DNA of 20,819 nucleotides, from contig JADFPM010000014.1 of NCBI GenBank assembly GCA_022562335.1, positions 1-20,819 on the forward strand, read 5' to 3'. A program made the translations under genes and the position numbers. Positions 1 through 6,564 of this stretch are shown piece by piece (position 1 is the first letter of the stretch; each line of letters starts with the position of its first letter). The stretch comes from Chloroflexota bacterium. GTDB taxonomy: Bacteria > Chloroflexota > Dehalococcoidia > Lucifugimonadales > UBA3495. The notes below the pieces were generated by a model, which had not been told where the DNA came from, made no database searches, and saw only the letters and a list, made by a program, of their open reading frames with translations.

Positions 1-1128
1 ACCCGTACCGTGCCCGAATATCTGTACCGTATGCTGGAGGAGGTCATCAAAGCGGGGGCCACTACGGTAAACATCGCCGACACCGTTGGTTACGCCACCC
101 CTTCGGATTTCACCCGGCTGATCAAAGACATATTCGCCAACGTCCCCGGCATCGAGAACGTCAACCTCAGCGTCCATTGTCACAATGACCTGGGCCTCTC
201 GGTGTCCAACAGCCTGGCCGCCATCGAGGCCGGAGCCCAGCAGGTGGAAGGCTGCATCAACGGCATCGGCGAACGGGCGGGCAACGCCTCTCTTGAAGAG
301 ATAATCATGGCCTTGGACACCCGCCATGACCTGTTTGGCGTGGACATAGGCATCGACACCACCCAGCTATACCCCGCCAGCCGAATGGTCAGCCGCATAA
401 CCGGGATGGCGGTCCAGGCCAACAAAGCGGTGGTGGGCGAGAATGCTTTCCGCCACGCTTCCGGTATTCACCAGGACGGCGTGTTGAAGAACCGCTCCAC
501 CTATGAAGTGATGCAGCCCGAGCGGGTGGGGGTGCCTGGGAACACCCTGGTTTTGGGCAAACTGAGCGGCCGCGCGGGCCTGCAGTCGCGTTTGGAGGCC
601 CTGGGCTACACCCTGGACCGGGACGATTTGAACAAGGTGTTCGAGTCTTTCAAAACCCTGGCCGACAAGAAGCGGGAGGTTTCCGACCGGGACCTGGAGA
701 TCCTCATGGACGAGGAAAAACGGGAGGCCAGCGAGCCGATAACCTACACACTGGAACACGTGCAATTCACCAGCGGAGATCACGAAATTCCCACCGCCAC
801 GGTGAGGTTGATGGGCCCGGACCAAAAGGTGACGACCGACGCCTCCACCGGAAATGGCCCGGTGGACGCGGTGTGCAACGCCATTGACCGTGTCGTAGGC
901 TGCCAGTGCAAACTGGTGGACTTCAACGTCCAATCGGTCACCGAGGGCATCGACTCCATGGGCACGGTGACCATGCGGGTGGAGAACAACGGCAAGATCT
1001 ACACCGGCCGGGGCGCCGATACCGACATCATCGTCGCCAGCGGCAAGGCGTATCTCAGCGCGGTGAACCGAATGTTGGCGACTGACGAGGATGCCAACAT
1101 CCCGGCGGCGGGCAGCACACCGGACTAA
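1..1128 (+). CDS. leuA: 2-isopropylmalate synthase, 5'-truncated by window edge
   Basis: Condenses acetyl-CoA with 2-oxoisovalerate, the first committed step of leucine synthesis. The reading frame is open from base 1, so the start and the N-terminal part of the TIM barrel lie outside the window; 375 codons are visible. The HCHNDLG metal-binding motif is at visible residues 59-65 and the GCINGIGERAGN signature at about 84-95. A linker and the LeuA regulatory (allosteric, leucine-sensing) domain follow from about residue 260, recognisable by the TGNGPVDAVCNAID and GRGADTDI motifs. Both isopropylmalate synthase signatures and the full-length C-terminal domain make the call firm; citramalate synthase is a less likely alternative. 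The gene ends just before a strong hairpin, consistent with it being the last gene of its transcript. Confidence 0.95.
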   Translation, partial: TRTVPEYLYRMLEEVIKAGATTVNIADTVGYATPSDFTRLIKDIFANVPGIENVNLSVHCHNDLGLSVSNSLAAIEAGAQQVEGCINGIGERAGNASLEEIIMALDTRHDLFGVDIGIDTTQLYPASRMVSRITGMAVQANKAVVGENAFRHASGIHQDGVLKNRSTYEVMQPERVGVPGNTLVLGKLSGRAGLQSRLEALGYTLDRDDLNKVFESFKTLADKKREVSDRDLEILMDEEKREASEPITYTLEHVQFTSGDHEIPTATVRLMGPDQKVTTDASTGNGPVDAVCNAIDRVVGCQCKLVDFNVQSVTEGIDSMGTVTMRVENNGKIYTGRGADTDIIVASGKAYLSAVNRMLATDEDANIPAAGSTPD

Positions 1129-1164
1129 ACCGGCATCAAATAACGGTTGCCAACGATTGCGATG

Positions 1165-1193
1165 GTAGGGGCGGGTTTAAAACCCGCCCCTAC
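1165..1193. terminator. Perfect 14-bp palindromic hairpin between convergent genes
   Basis: GTAGGGGCGGGTTT and its exact reverse complement AAACCCGCCCCTAC are separated by one A. It lies 36 nt after the leuA stop and 7 nt beyond the end of the convergent MBL gene. It can act as a bidirectional stem-loop terminator, although the A/T bases are inside the stem and no long U run follows. Very similar GTAGGGGCGGGTTT-type palindromes recur as intergenic repeats in many bacteria (recalled, not searched), so it may also be a REP-like mobile palindrome. Confidence 0.6.
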
Positions 1194-1200
1194 GCATTTG

Positions 1201-2196
1201 TCACACCAACATTTTCATTTGGAAACCACCGCTGGTGGGACCACCCTTGCCGTTCAGATGTATCGCCGGGTAACCCATGTTTCGCAGGTGGGCCGCCAGG
1301 TCCGGAAATCCGTTGACCGTGTAAACCTGCTTTGGCTGCACCTGTTGAACGTAGGACACCAGCTCGTTGAACCCCGGATGATCGCTGAAGGCCAGACTGG
1401 CGTCGGCGCGCCGGCCCCAACTCGGGCCGCCGTCCACGGCCCAGCCGGTCAGCTCCATGAACCGCTTGCCCCGGATCTTATCCAAGCCTATTTTGCCGGC
1501 CCTGGATGGAGGGCACAAAAGCACCATCCCCTCGGGCCAATCGCCGCTAAACAAATGGTACTCGCCGGGAAAGGTCACCCCTGCGTCGCGGTAGATGTTG
1601 GTGATGCCGTGGATGCTCTCTTCCAACATCACGTCAAAGCCGTTGGTCAATAGATGGTGCAATACCTCTTGGGCTTTTCCCAAACGCCATACCTGGATGA
1701 CCGGTCTCTCCCCCCGGGAAAGCCATAGGGACAGGGTTTTGTAGGCGGTGGCAAGAACATCTTCCTGGGACGGAAAGATGTACTCAGGCTTACCGTAGGT
1801 GGACTCCAGGATCAGGATATCGCAGGATACCGGCTCCAGCGGTTCATTGGTGGGACTGGGTTGGATCTTGATATCGCCGGTGTACAGCAGCCGCTCCCCG
1901 GTCTGCCGGGACTCTATCAGCGCCTGGGCAGAGCCCAAACAGTGGCCGGCGGGGTAAAGGGTGATGCTGTATCCGTCCTGCTCCATAGGCTCATGGTATG
2001 GCAATGGGACCGGGTCGGTTTTTTCCAGATAGCCGGCCAACAGCAGAAGGGTGTTGGGAGTCAAGGCCGGGCGGCGGTGGCGGGCGGTGTGGTCCGAGTG
2101 GGCATGGGAGATAAAACCGGTATCCCTGCGCCGGAGGGAATCCAACCACAGGTCCAACTCGGGGAGATATATGCCACGGTCAAAGACTACTTCCAC
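1201..2196 (-). CDS. MBL-fold exonuclease-like protein (YSH1/Artemis-like group)
   Basis: Predicted zinc-dependent nuclease of the metallo-beta-lactamase/beta-CASP-related group annotated as mRNA 3'-end-processing or ligase-associated exonuclease. Metal ligands are visible: HAHSDH at residues 31-36, His85 in AGHCLGSA, Asp108 in TGDIK, and a C-terminal FSDH with His273. LGKAQE at 172-177 is typical of this exonuclease-like family. The 331-residue length fits the family. The start is GTG (2194-2196), preceded by a purine-rich GGGGCAGGG stretch. In other bacteria this family often sits beside an ATP-dependent DNA ligase and a DEXH helicase; neither is here, so a role in DNA repair versus RNA processing cannot be decided. 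Confidence 0.85.
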   Translation of the reverse strand: MEVVFDRGIYLPELDLWLDSLRRRDTGFISHAHSDHTARHRRPALTPNTLLLLAGYLEKTDPVPLPYHEPMEQDGYSITLYPAGHCLGSAQALIESRQTGERLLYTGDIKIQPSPTNEPLEPVSCDILILESTYGKPEYIFPSQEDVLATAYKTLSLWLSRGERPVIQVWRLGKAQEVLHHLLTNGFDVMLEESIHGITNIYRDAGVTFPGEYHLFSGDWPEGMVLLCPPSRAGKIGLDKIRGKRFMELTGWAVDGGPSWGRRADASLAFSDHPGFNELVSYVQQVQPKQVYTVNGFPDLAAHLRNMGYPAIHLNGKGGPTSGGFQMKMLV

Positions 2197-2369
2197 TGCC
2201 CTGCCCCTTTGGGTCCCACTCGGTAGCCCCTCCCGCCCCTCGGATCGCGCTCCCAGTATAGCATCGGGCCGGCAAGCAGATCATCTTGAACTTTCATCTC
2301 CGGCGAACAGCCCACGATTTTGTCAGCAAAATTGAAAGAGGGGCAGTCGTCAGCTTAGCGGTTGTGGGT

Positions 2370-2375
2370 TATAAT
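2370..2375 (+). promoter_or_regulatory. Candidate -10 box for the peroxiredoxin gene
   Basis: A perfect TATAAT lies 67 nt before the peroxiredoxin ATG in the 246-bp divergent gap. No good -35 hexamer is seen at 16-18 bp spacing, so this is tentative. Confidence 0.4.
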
Positions 2376-2442
2376 CTCACCGGCCCACCAAAACCCAGCA
2401 GGTGTGCGCCCAGATCAAGACCTCCAGCAGATAGGTGAAAAT

Positions 2443-2907
2443 ATGTCAGCAGAGATCGGCGACGTCGCCCCCGACTTCACACTACCCTCGGTCAGCGAAG
2501 GGGATATATCCCTGAGCCAGTACCGGGGTGAGAAACTCGTGGTCCTTTCATTCCACGTCTTTGACTTCACATCTGGTTGAACCACCCAAGCCACCTTGTT
2601 CCGGCAGTATTACAGCCGGTTCGAGGAAAACAATGCCCAGGTCCTGGGCATAAGTTGCGATTCGGTAGCCTCCCACCGGGCATGGTCCACTTCACTGGGA
2701 GGGTTGCCCTACCCGGAGTTGTCGGACTTCCACCCCAAGGGAAAGGCCAGCCAAGCCTTCGACCTGTGGAACGAAGATCGGGGCGTCAGCCGCCGCGCGG
2801 TCGTGGTGGTGGACAAGGAAGGCATCATCCGGTTCAGAGAGACCTACGAGCCCGGTGTCCTGCCCGATCCTCTGGACATCGTGGCGGCCATCGAGAAATT
2901 GGGTTGA
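2443..2907 (+). CDS. Selenocysteine-containing peroxiredoxin (in-frame UGA at codon 46)
   Basis: Thioredoxin-fold peroxidase of the AhpC/TSA superfamily (BCP/AhpE-like), expected to reduce peroxides in the cytoplasm. The ATG at 2443 has AGGTGA 4 nt upstream and opens with GDVAPDFTLP, the usual peroxiredoxin N-terminus. The frame meets a single TGA at 2578-2580 and continues unchanged to a second stop at 2905-2907, giving 154 residues counting residue 46, a normal length. The UGA falls exactly where the peroxidatic cysteine belongs: FDFTSG-U-TTQATLF, matching the family T-x-x-C pattern. After it come the expected VLGISCDSVASHRAW and RAVVVVDKEGIIRF motifs. Cys72 (in GISCD) is the only cysteine. 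A SECIS-like hairpin follows the UGA. A recent nonsense mutation is possible but would not explain position and hairpin together. selA/selB/selC are not in this window. Confidence 0.85.
2594..2626 (+). promoter_or_regulatory. Bacterial SECIS-like stem-loop after in-frame UGA
   Basis: Lower helix 2594-2598 CCUUG pairs with 2622-2626 CGAGG (one G-U). A UU/UU internal loop follows, then a perfect upper helix CCGGC (2601-2605) with GCCGG (2615-2619). The apical loop is AGUAUUACA, with G2607 as its second base. The UGA ends at 2580, so 26 nt lie between it and this loop G. Known bacterial SECIS elements have a G among the first two loop bases and a spacing of about 16-37 nt, so this fits. Confidence 0.8.
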
Positions 2908-2951
2908 CCTCCTGACCTCCAAGATTCCCGGTGGCATCTGGCCCACAAAGA

Positions 2952-2976
2952 AGGGGCTCCCCGATTGGGAGCCCCT
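2952..2976 (-). terminator. Hairpin terminator between convergent peroxiredoxin and greA-like genes
   Basis: AGGGGCTCCC (2952-2961) and GGGAGCCCCT (2967-2976) form a perfect 10-bp stem around a 5-nt loop. Read on the minus strand the stem is followed by TTCTTTG, a weak U-rich tail, fitting termination of the greA-like gene. On the plus strand the tail GATTGTTCT is weaker. Confidence 0.65.
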
Positions 2977-3003
2977 GATTGTTCTAATGGTGTTGCCGTA
3001 GGT

Positions 3004-3819
3004 TCAGGAGGCCACGCCCTCGATCATGTAATGGCGCTTGCCGTTCGGCACATCTATGACCACTTCATCGCCCACTTCCCGGTCCAAGAGTCCCTTACCT
3101 ACGGGCGAAGTGGTCGAAATCCTACCGGTATCGGCATCCGCTTCCCGAACATCCACCAGGGTGTAGGTCAACTTTTTGCCCGTGTCCAGGTCTTTCAACC
3201 GGACCTTGGTTCCCACCGCCGTCCGCTTTCGGGGGGCAGAGGGCTTTTTCGACAATATCTCGGCGGTGGCCAAGCCGGCTTCCAATTCGCGTATCCTAGA
3301 TTCAATGATTCCTTGCCGTTCTTTGGCAGCATCGAGGGGGGCGTTTTCCCTGAAGTCTTTGTCTTCCATCGCCCGTTTGATGTCTGCCACCACACTGACC
3401 CGTTCGCCTTTCAGCGCTTCCACCTGGGCCACCAGTTTGTCGTAGCCTTCCTGGCTAAGTTGGGAGCCCCGGTCCGATCCCCTGCCGGAACCGTTGGCGG
3501 AACCGGCTGCGCCTCGGCGGCCCCTGGAGATTCGCAGATGGGCTGCTAAACTCGTCTCGATCCAACCTTCTTGTTTCCAAAAGGTCAAAAATAATTTCAC
3601 CGGGCTCAGCCGAAGGGCCGATTCTGCGCCGCCCCGCCCGATCTGATGGGCGTATTCGGCGACTTCGGCGGGAGAGACTTCAGACACGGTCCTGCTTCTG
3701 CCACACCAGGCTACAAATCGCCCCAATTCTTGGTGATTCCCTGTATCTTTTTTGCTTTCTTTTTTAACGGTGACAAATTTAGTGAGTGCCTCGGTAAGGG
3801 AAGGGGTGGCATCACTCAT
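3004..3819 (-). CDS. greA: GreA-family transcription elongation factor with N-terminal integrase-SAM-like domain
   Basis: Predicted cleavage factor that rescues backtracked RNA polymerase by inserting a coiled coil into the secondary channel. Residues about 119-193 form the GreA coiled coil, starting LSQEGYDKLVAQVEAL. The tip acidic residues are kept (DFREN, Asp155 and Glu158, equivalent to the D-x-x-E of DLSEN). Residues about 200-271 form the FKBP-like C-terminal domain, including SPVGKGLLDREVGDEV. Ordinary GreA is about 158 residues; this one has 271. The extra N-terminus (1-95: LTEALTKFVTVKK...FLTFWKQEGWI...AHLRI) resembles the SAM-like core-binding domain of tyrosine recombinases, joined by a Gly/Ser/Arg linker (97-119). 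The recombinase catalytic domain is absent. The ATG at 3819 has GGAGG about 11 nt upstream. The GreA part is certain; the role of the extra domain is unknown. Confidence 0.9.
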   Translation of the reverse strand: MSDATPSLTEALTKFVTVKKESKKDTGNHQELGRFVAWCGRSRTVSEVSPAEVAEYAHQIGRGGAESALRLSPVKLFLTFWKQEGWIETSLAAHLRISRGRRGAAGSANGSGRGSDRGSQLSQEGYDKLVAQVEALKGERVSVVADIKRAMEDKDFRENAPLDAAKERQGIIESRIRELEAGLATAEILSKKPSAPRKRTAVGTKVRLKDLDTGKKLTYTLVDVREADADTGRISTTSPVGKGLLDREVGDEVVIDVPNGKRHYMIEGVAS

Positions 3820-4175
3820 CGACTCTTATTCCTCCTGTTTCCAGACCCCAGTGCGCCTCTGGCATCGGCTTAGGGGCCGCCGGAAACCTTACGAATTTTG
3901 GAACATGGTTGATGCTAGGGGAAGTCGCAGCCCTTGGGATACCCTAAATCTCCGCCAGGTGAAATGTTTAGGGAATCTGGCTGGGCCAACCTTGTAATAG
4001 TATCAGCTTCTCTATGGGGGCGCAACGAACCGGCCATCCTGCTGACCCATTACCAGGCCATCACCTGGGCCTGATGCACTGCCTACCCTGGGCGGCAGTG
4101 TATACTACCAAGTAATATGGTGGACACGAAACGAGAACACAAAACCATGCCCCCACGGCATAGGAGGCCTGCCCC
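3820..4175. other. 356-bp divergent intergenic region, no gene seen
   Basis: No convincing ORF or known RNA. It holds the greA-like SD (GGAGG near 3831), a CCCTAAA/TTTAGGG inverted repeat (3942-3948 with 3967-3973), a weak minus-strand promoter candidate (TTGCGC, 17-bp spacer, TACTAT, about 3990-4030) and, for the plus-strand oxidoreductase, TATACT at 4101-4106 without a clear -35. All regulatory calls here are tentative. Confidence 0.4.
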
Positions 4176-5144
4176 ATGAAAGCGATCCAAATCAGTGAGC
4201 ACGGCGGACCAGAGACGCTTAAATACCAAGAGTTGCCAGACCTGAACCCAGGTGAAGGCGAAGCCCTGCTGGAGATTCAGGCCGTGGGTGTCAACTACAC
4301 CGACGTTTACAACCGCGCCGGGGCCACGCCGGGCCTGCCTCTACCTAGGATCATCGGCGTGGAAGGGGCGGGTGTGGTCCGAAGGGTGGGCCCGGGCGTT
4401 TCCCAAGTCAAAGAGGGCGACGTGGTGGCCTACAGCAGCGTGATGGGTTCCTACGCCGAACAGGCGGTGGTGCCTGCGGCCAAGTTGGTCAAAATGCCCG
4501 ACGGCTTGGACGTAAAGGCGGGAGCCGCCGCCATGCTGCAGGGCATGACCGCCCATTACCTTTGCCACTCCACCTATCCGGTGCAAAGGGGAGACCGGAC
4601 CCTGGTCCACGCCGGGGCAGGCGGCGTTGGACTCTTGTTGATCCAGATGATCAAAAGACTGGGCGGCTATGTATTTTCCACCGTTTCCACCGAAGCCAAA
4701 GCCCAACTGGCCAAGGATGCGGGCGCCGACCAAGTGATCATGTACACGCAGCAGGATTTCGCCGAAGAGATAAAGTCGGCCACCAACGGCGAGGGCGTCA
4801 GAGTGGTATACGACGCCGTGGGCAAAACCACCTTCGACCAGAGCATCAGTTGCCTGGGGCGCCGGGGATACATGGTCCTTTACGGCAATGCCAGCGGCCC
4901 GGTGCCAGACTTCGCCCCGGGGAAGCTGGGTAATGGGTCTTTATATTTGACCCGCCCCGGTTTGGGAGACTATACCGTCACCAGGCAGGAGCTGGAACAG
5001 CGGTCCGGCGACGTGTTGGGCTGGGTAAAATCCGGCGACCTGAAGCTCAGGATAGAGCACGTCTTCCCCCTTTCGGAAGCAGCGGAGGCCCACCGGCAAC
5101 TGGAAGGAAGGGCCACCACCGGTAAGGTTCTGCTCATACCCTAG
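4176..5144 (+). CDS. qorA: NADPH:quinone oxidoreductase, zinc-independent MDR family
   Basis: Medium-chain dehydrogenase/reductase of the quinone oxidoreductase (zeta-crystallin) type, 322 residues, expected to transfer hydride from NADPH to quinones or enones. The N-terminal GroES-like domain has the Qor-typical NYTDVYNRAG (40-49) and GVEGAGVV (61-68). The nucleotide-binding domain starts with HAGAGGVG (145-152), followed by VYDAVGKTTF and the C-terminal ATTGKVLLIP. The catalytic zinc cysteines of alcohol dehydrogenases are absent. The ATG at 4176 has AGGAGG 8 nt upstream. The next gene has its own promoter, so this is probably a separate transcript. Confidence 0.9.
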   Translation: MKAIQISEHGGPETLKYQELPDLNPGEGEALLEIQAVGVNYTDVYNRAGATPGLPLPRIIGVEGAGVVRRVGPGVSQVKEGDVVAYSSVMGSYAEQAVVPAAKLVKMPDGLDVKAGAAAMLQGMTAHYLCHSTYPVQRGDRTLVHAGAGGVGLLLIQMIKRLGGYVFSTVSTEAKAQLAKDAGADQVIMYTQQDFAEEIKSATNGEGVRVVYDAVGKTTFDQSISCLGRRGYMVLYGNASGPVPDFAPGKLGNGSLYLTRPGLGDYTVTRQELEQRSGDVLGWVKSGDLKLRIEHVFPLSEAAEAHRQLEGRATTGKVLLIP

Positions 5145-5174
5145 AATGGCAAGACGTAAATTCGGCAACAGAGC

Positions 5175-5190
5175 CTGGGCTAGGGCCCGG
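5175..5190 (+). terminator. Weak hairpin after qorA
   Basis: CTGGGC and GCCCGG form a 6-bp stem (one G-U) around TAGG, 30 nt after the qorA stop. No U run follows, so termination here is uncertain. Confidence 0.25.
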
Positions 5191-5198
5191 CGAGATTG

Positions 5199-5228
5199 TT
5201 GACCAAGTCGGTCTACTTTCTTTATAAT
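5199..5228 (+). promoter_or_regulatory. Sigma-70-type promoter for the DUF59 gene
   Basis: TTGACC at 5199-5204, an 18-bp spacer and a perfect TATAAT at 5223-5228. Transcription would start near 5235, about 35 nt before the ATG at 5270. It is one of the clearest promoters in the window. Confidence 0.75.
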
Positions 5229-5269
5229 CATGGTGTACGTGTATTCAAAGGACGATGCAGGAGGCAACA

Positions 5270-5575
5270 ATGGTGCAGGATCTCGGTGTTCAGGACATCT
5301 ACGATTCCTTAAAGGCCGTCTATGACCCGGAGATTCCCGTAAACATAGTGGACCTGGGCCTGATTTACGACGTCCAGATCAACGACAGCAATGTGTACGT
5401 ACAGATGACCCTTACCGCCCCCGGCTGTGGCATGGGCCCGTACATCGCCCAGCAGGCCGAATGGGCGATTCAAGAACTCGAGGGTGTGGAAGAGGTCGAG
5501 ATCGAGTTGGTTTTCGAACCCGCCTGGACCCCCGATCTGATCAGCGAGGATGCCCGAGCCTCATTGGGTATCTAG
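5270..5575 (+). CDS. sufT: MIP18/DUF59 family protein (SufT-like Fe-S assembly factor)
   Basis: Small protein (101 residues) of the MIP18/PaaD/SufT superfamily, linked to maturation of Fe-S proteins. DPEIPVNIVDLGLIY (19-33) and TLTAPGCGMG (47-56) are the family hallmarks; Cys53 is the conserved reactive cysteine. The ATG at 5270 is preferred over one 15 nt earlier because AGGAGG (5259-5264) sits 5 nt before it. It precedes an Mrp-like ATPase. In many bacteria DUF59 is the N-terminal domain of Mrp itself, so the pair looks like a split version of that fusion. The symbol is by similarity; the exact subfamily is not certain. Confidence 0.85.
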   Translation: MVQDLGVQDIYDSLKAVYDPEIPVNIVDLGLIYDVQINDSNVYVQMTLTAPGCGMGPYIAQQAEWAIQELEGVEEVEIELVFEPAWTPDLISEDARASLGI

Positions 5576-5584
5576 ATACCCAAT
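5563..5584. repeat. 22-nt perfect palindrome over the sufT-like stop codon
   Basis: ATTGGGTATCT is followed directly by its reverse complement AGATACCCAAT; the TAG stop at 5573-5575 lies at the centre. As RNA it would fold as a 9-bp stem with a CTAG loop; as DNA it could be a two-fold operator. No U run follows. Confidence 0.6.
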
Positions 5585-5724
5585 TGGGCATAGGTTAACC
5601 GCCTTTCGCGTTTTGGCGCGATGGCGCAGAGATATCGGGTAAGAATTTTCGCCCGGCGCTGAAAACCTGTGCCAACGTGCGCCGGCCCATCACCGCTAAC
5701 CCCCTTAACCGGTTGGGAGGACCC

Positions 5725-6534
5725 ATGCCCACACCCCAGGAAAACGCCAGACTTGAGCAGATCAAGCGCAGTTGGGAACAGAAACGGCAGATCACCGACC
5801 GTCTATCCAAGATCGGGACCAAGATAGGCGTCTACAGCGGCAAAGGCGGCGTGGGCAAGACCACCGTGGCCGTCAACCTGGCCGTCACCTTGGCGAAAGA
5901 AGGCAATCGGGTTGGCCTCTTGGACGTGGATATTGACTGCCCCAACGCCGGCAAGGTGCTTGGCGTGACGGAAAAACCCGAGTACGTGGACGGGCAGATA
6001 TTCCCGGCAGAGAAATGGGGCGTCAAAGTGGTTTCCATGGGCTTTTTTCAGGAAAATGAGGAGGAGGCCATCATCTGGCGGGGTCCCATGATCCACAACG
6101 CTATCAACCAGTTCCTTCAGACCACCGATTGGGGTGACCTGGACTACCTGTTGGTTGACCTGCCGCCGGGCACCTCGGATTCGCCCCTCACCGTCATGCA
6201 AACCCTTCCGATGGACGGTTTCGTGGTGGTGAGCACTCCCCAGTATCTGGCCAGCTTGGACGCCAGGCGCTGCATCAACATGATCCGCAAATTGAACATG
6301 AACGTGCTGGGTATCGTAGAGAACTACACCGGAGAAGTGTTTGGGCAGGGAGGCGGAGAAGCGCTGGCCAAGGACGTCGATGCGCCTTACCTGGGAAATC
6401 TGGCTCTTCGGTCTTCCTACCAGGACCAATCGAAACCCACCTCACTGGCAGATTCCGCCGTGGCCAAAGAATACTCCCACGTGGTGAAAAAGGTTAAGGA
6501 CAGCCTGAAGAAATTCGGTCGGGACGCGGCATAG
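5725..6534 (+). CDS. mrp: Mrp/NBP35-type P-loop ATPase lacking the CPxC motif
   Basis: ParA/MinD-superfamily ATPase of the Mrp (ApbC/NBP35) Fe-S carrier group, 269 residues. The deviant Walker A GKGGVGKT is at 39-46, DVDIDCPN at 67-74 (the usual D-x-D-x-x-G-P region) and DLPPGTSD at 145-152. Most Mrp proteins follow VENMS with a loop carrying CPxC, which bridges a [4Fe-4S] cluster between subunits. Here VENYTG (198-203) runs straight to EVFGQGGGEALA and that loop is missing. Only Cys72 and Cys183 are present. The ATG at 5725 has GGGAGG upstream. It lies 149 nt after the DUF59 gene and probably works with it. The family is sure; a role as Fe-S carrier is less so. Confidence 0.85.
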   Translation: MPTPQENARLEQIKRSWEQKRQITDRLSKIGTKIGVYSGKGGVGKTTVAVNLAVTLAKEGNRVGLLDVDIDCPNAGKVLGVTEKPEYVDGQIFPAEKWGVKVVSMGFFQENEEEAIIWRGPMIHNAINQFLQTTDWGDLDYLLVDLPPGTSDSPLTVMQTLPMDGFVVVSTPQYLASLDARRCINMIRKLNMNVLGIVENYTGEVFGQGGGEALAKDVDAPYLGNLALRSSYQDQSKPTSLADSAVAKEYSHVVKKVKDSLKKFGRDAA

Positions 6535-6564
6535 CTAAGCGCCTGGCCCGCGCTATTAGGTATC

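Noticed and set aside
2362..2580. Peroxiredoxin as a nonsense-mutated pseudogene or two separate genes
   Set aside because: The frame is intact on both sides, the stop is exactly at the peroxidatic residue, and a SECIS-like hairpin follows. Chance alone is a poor explanation.
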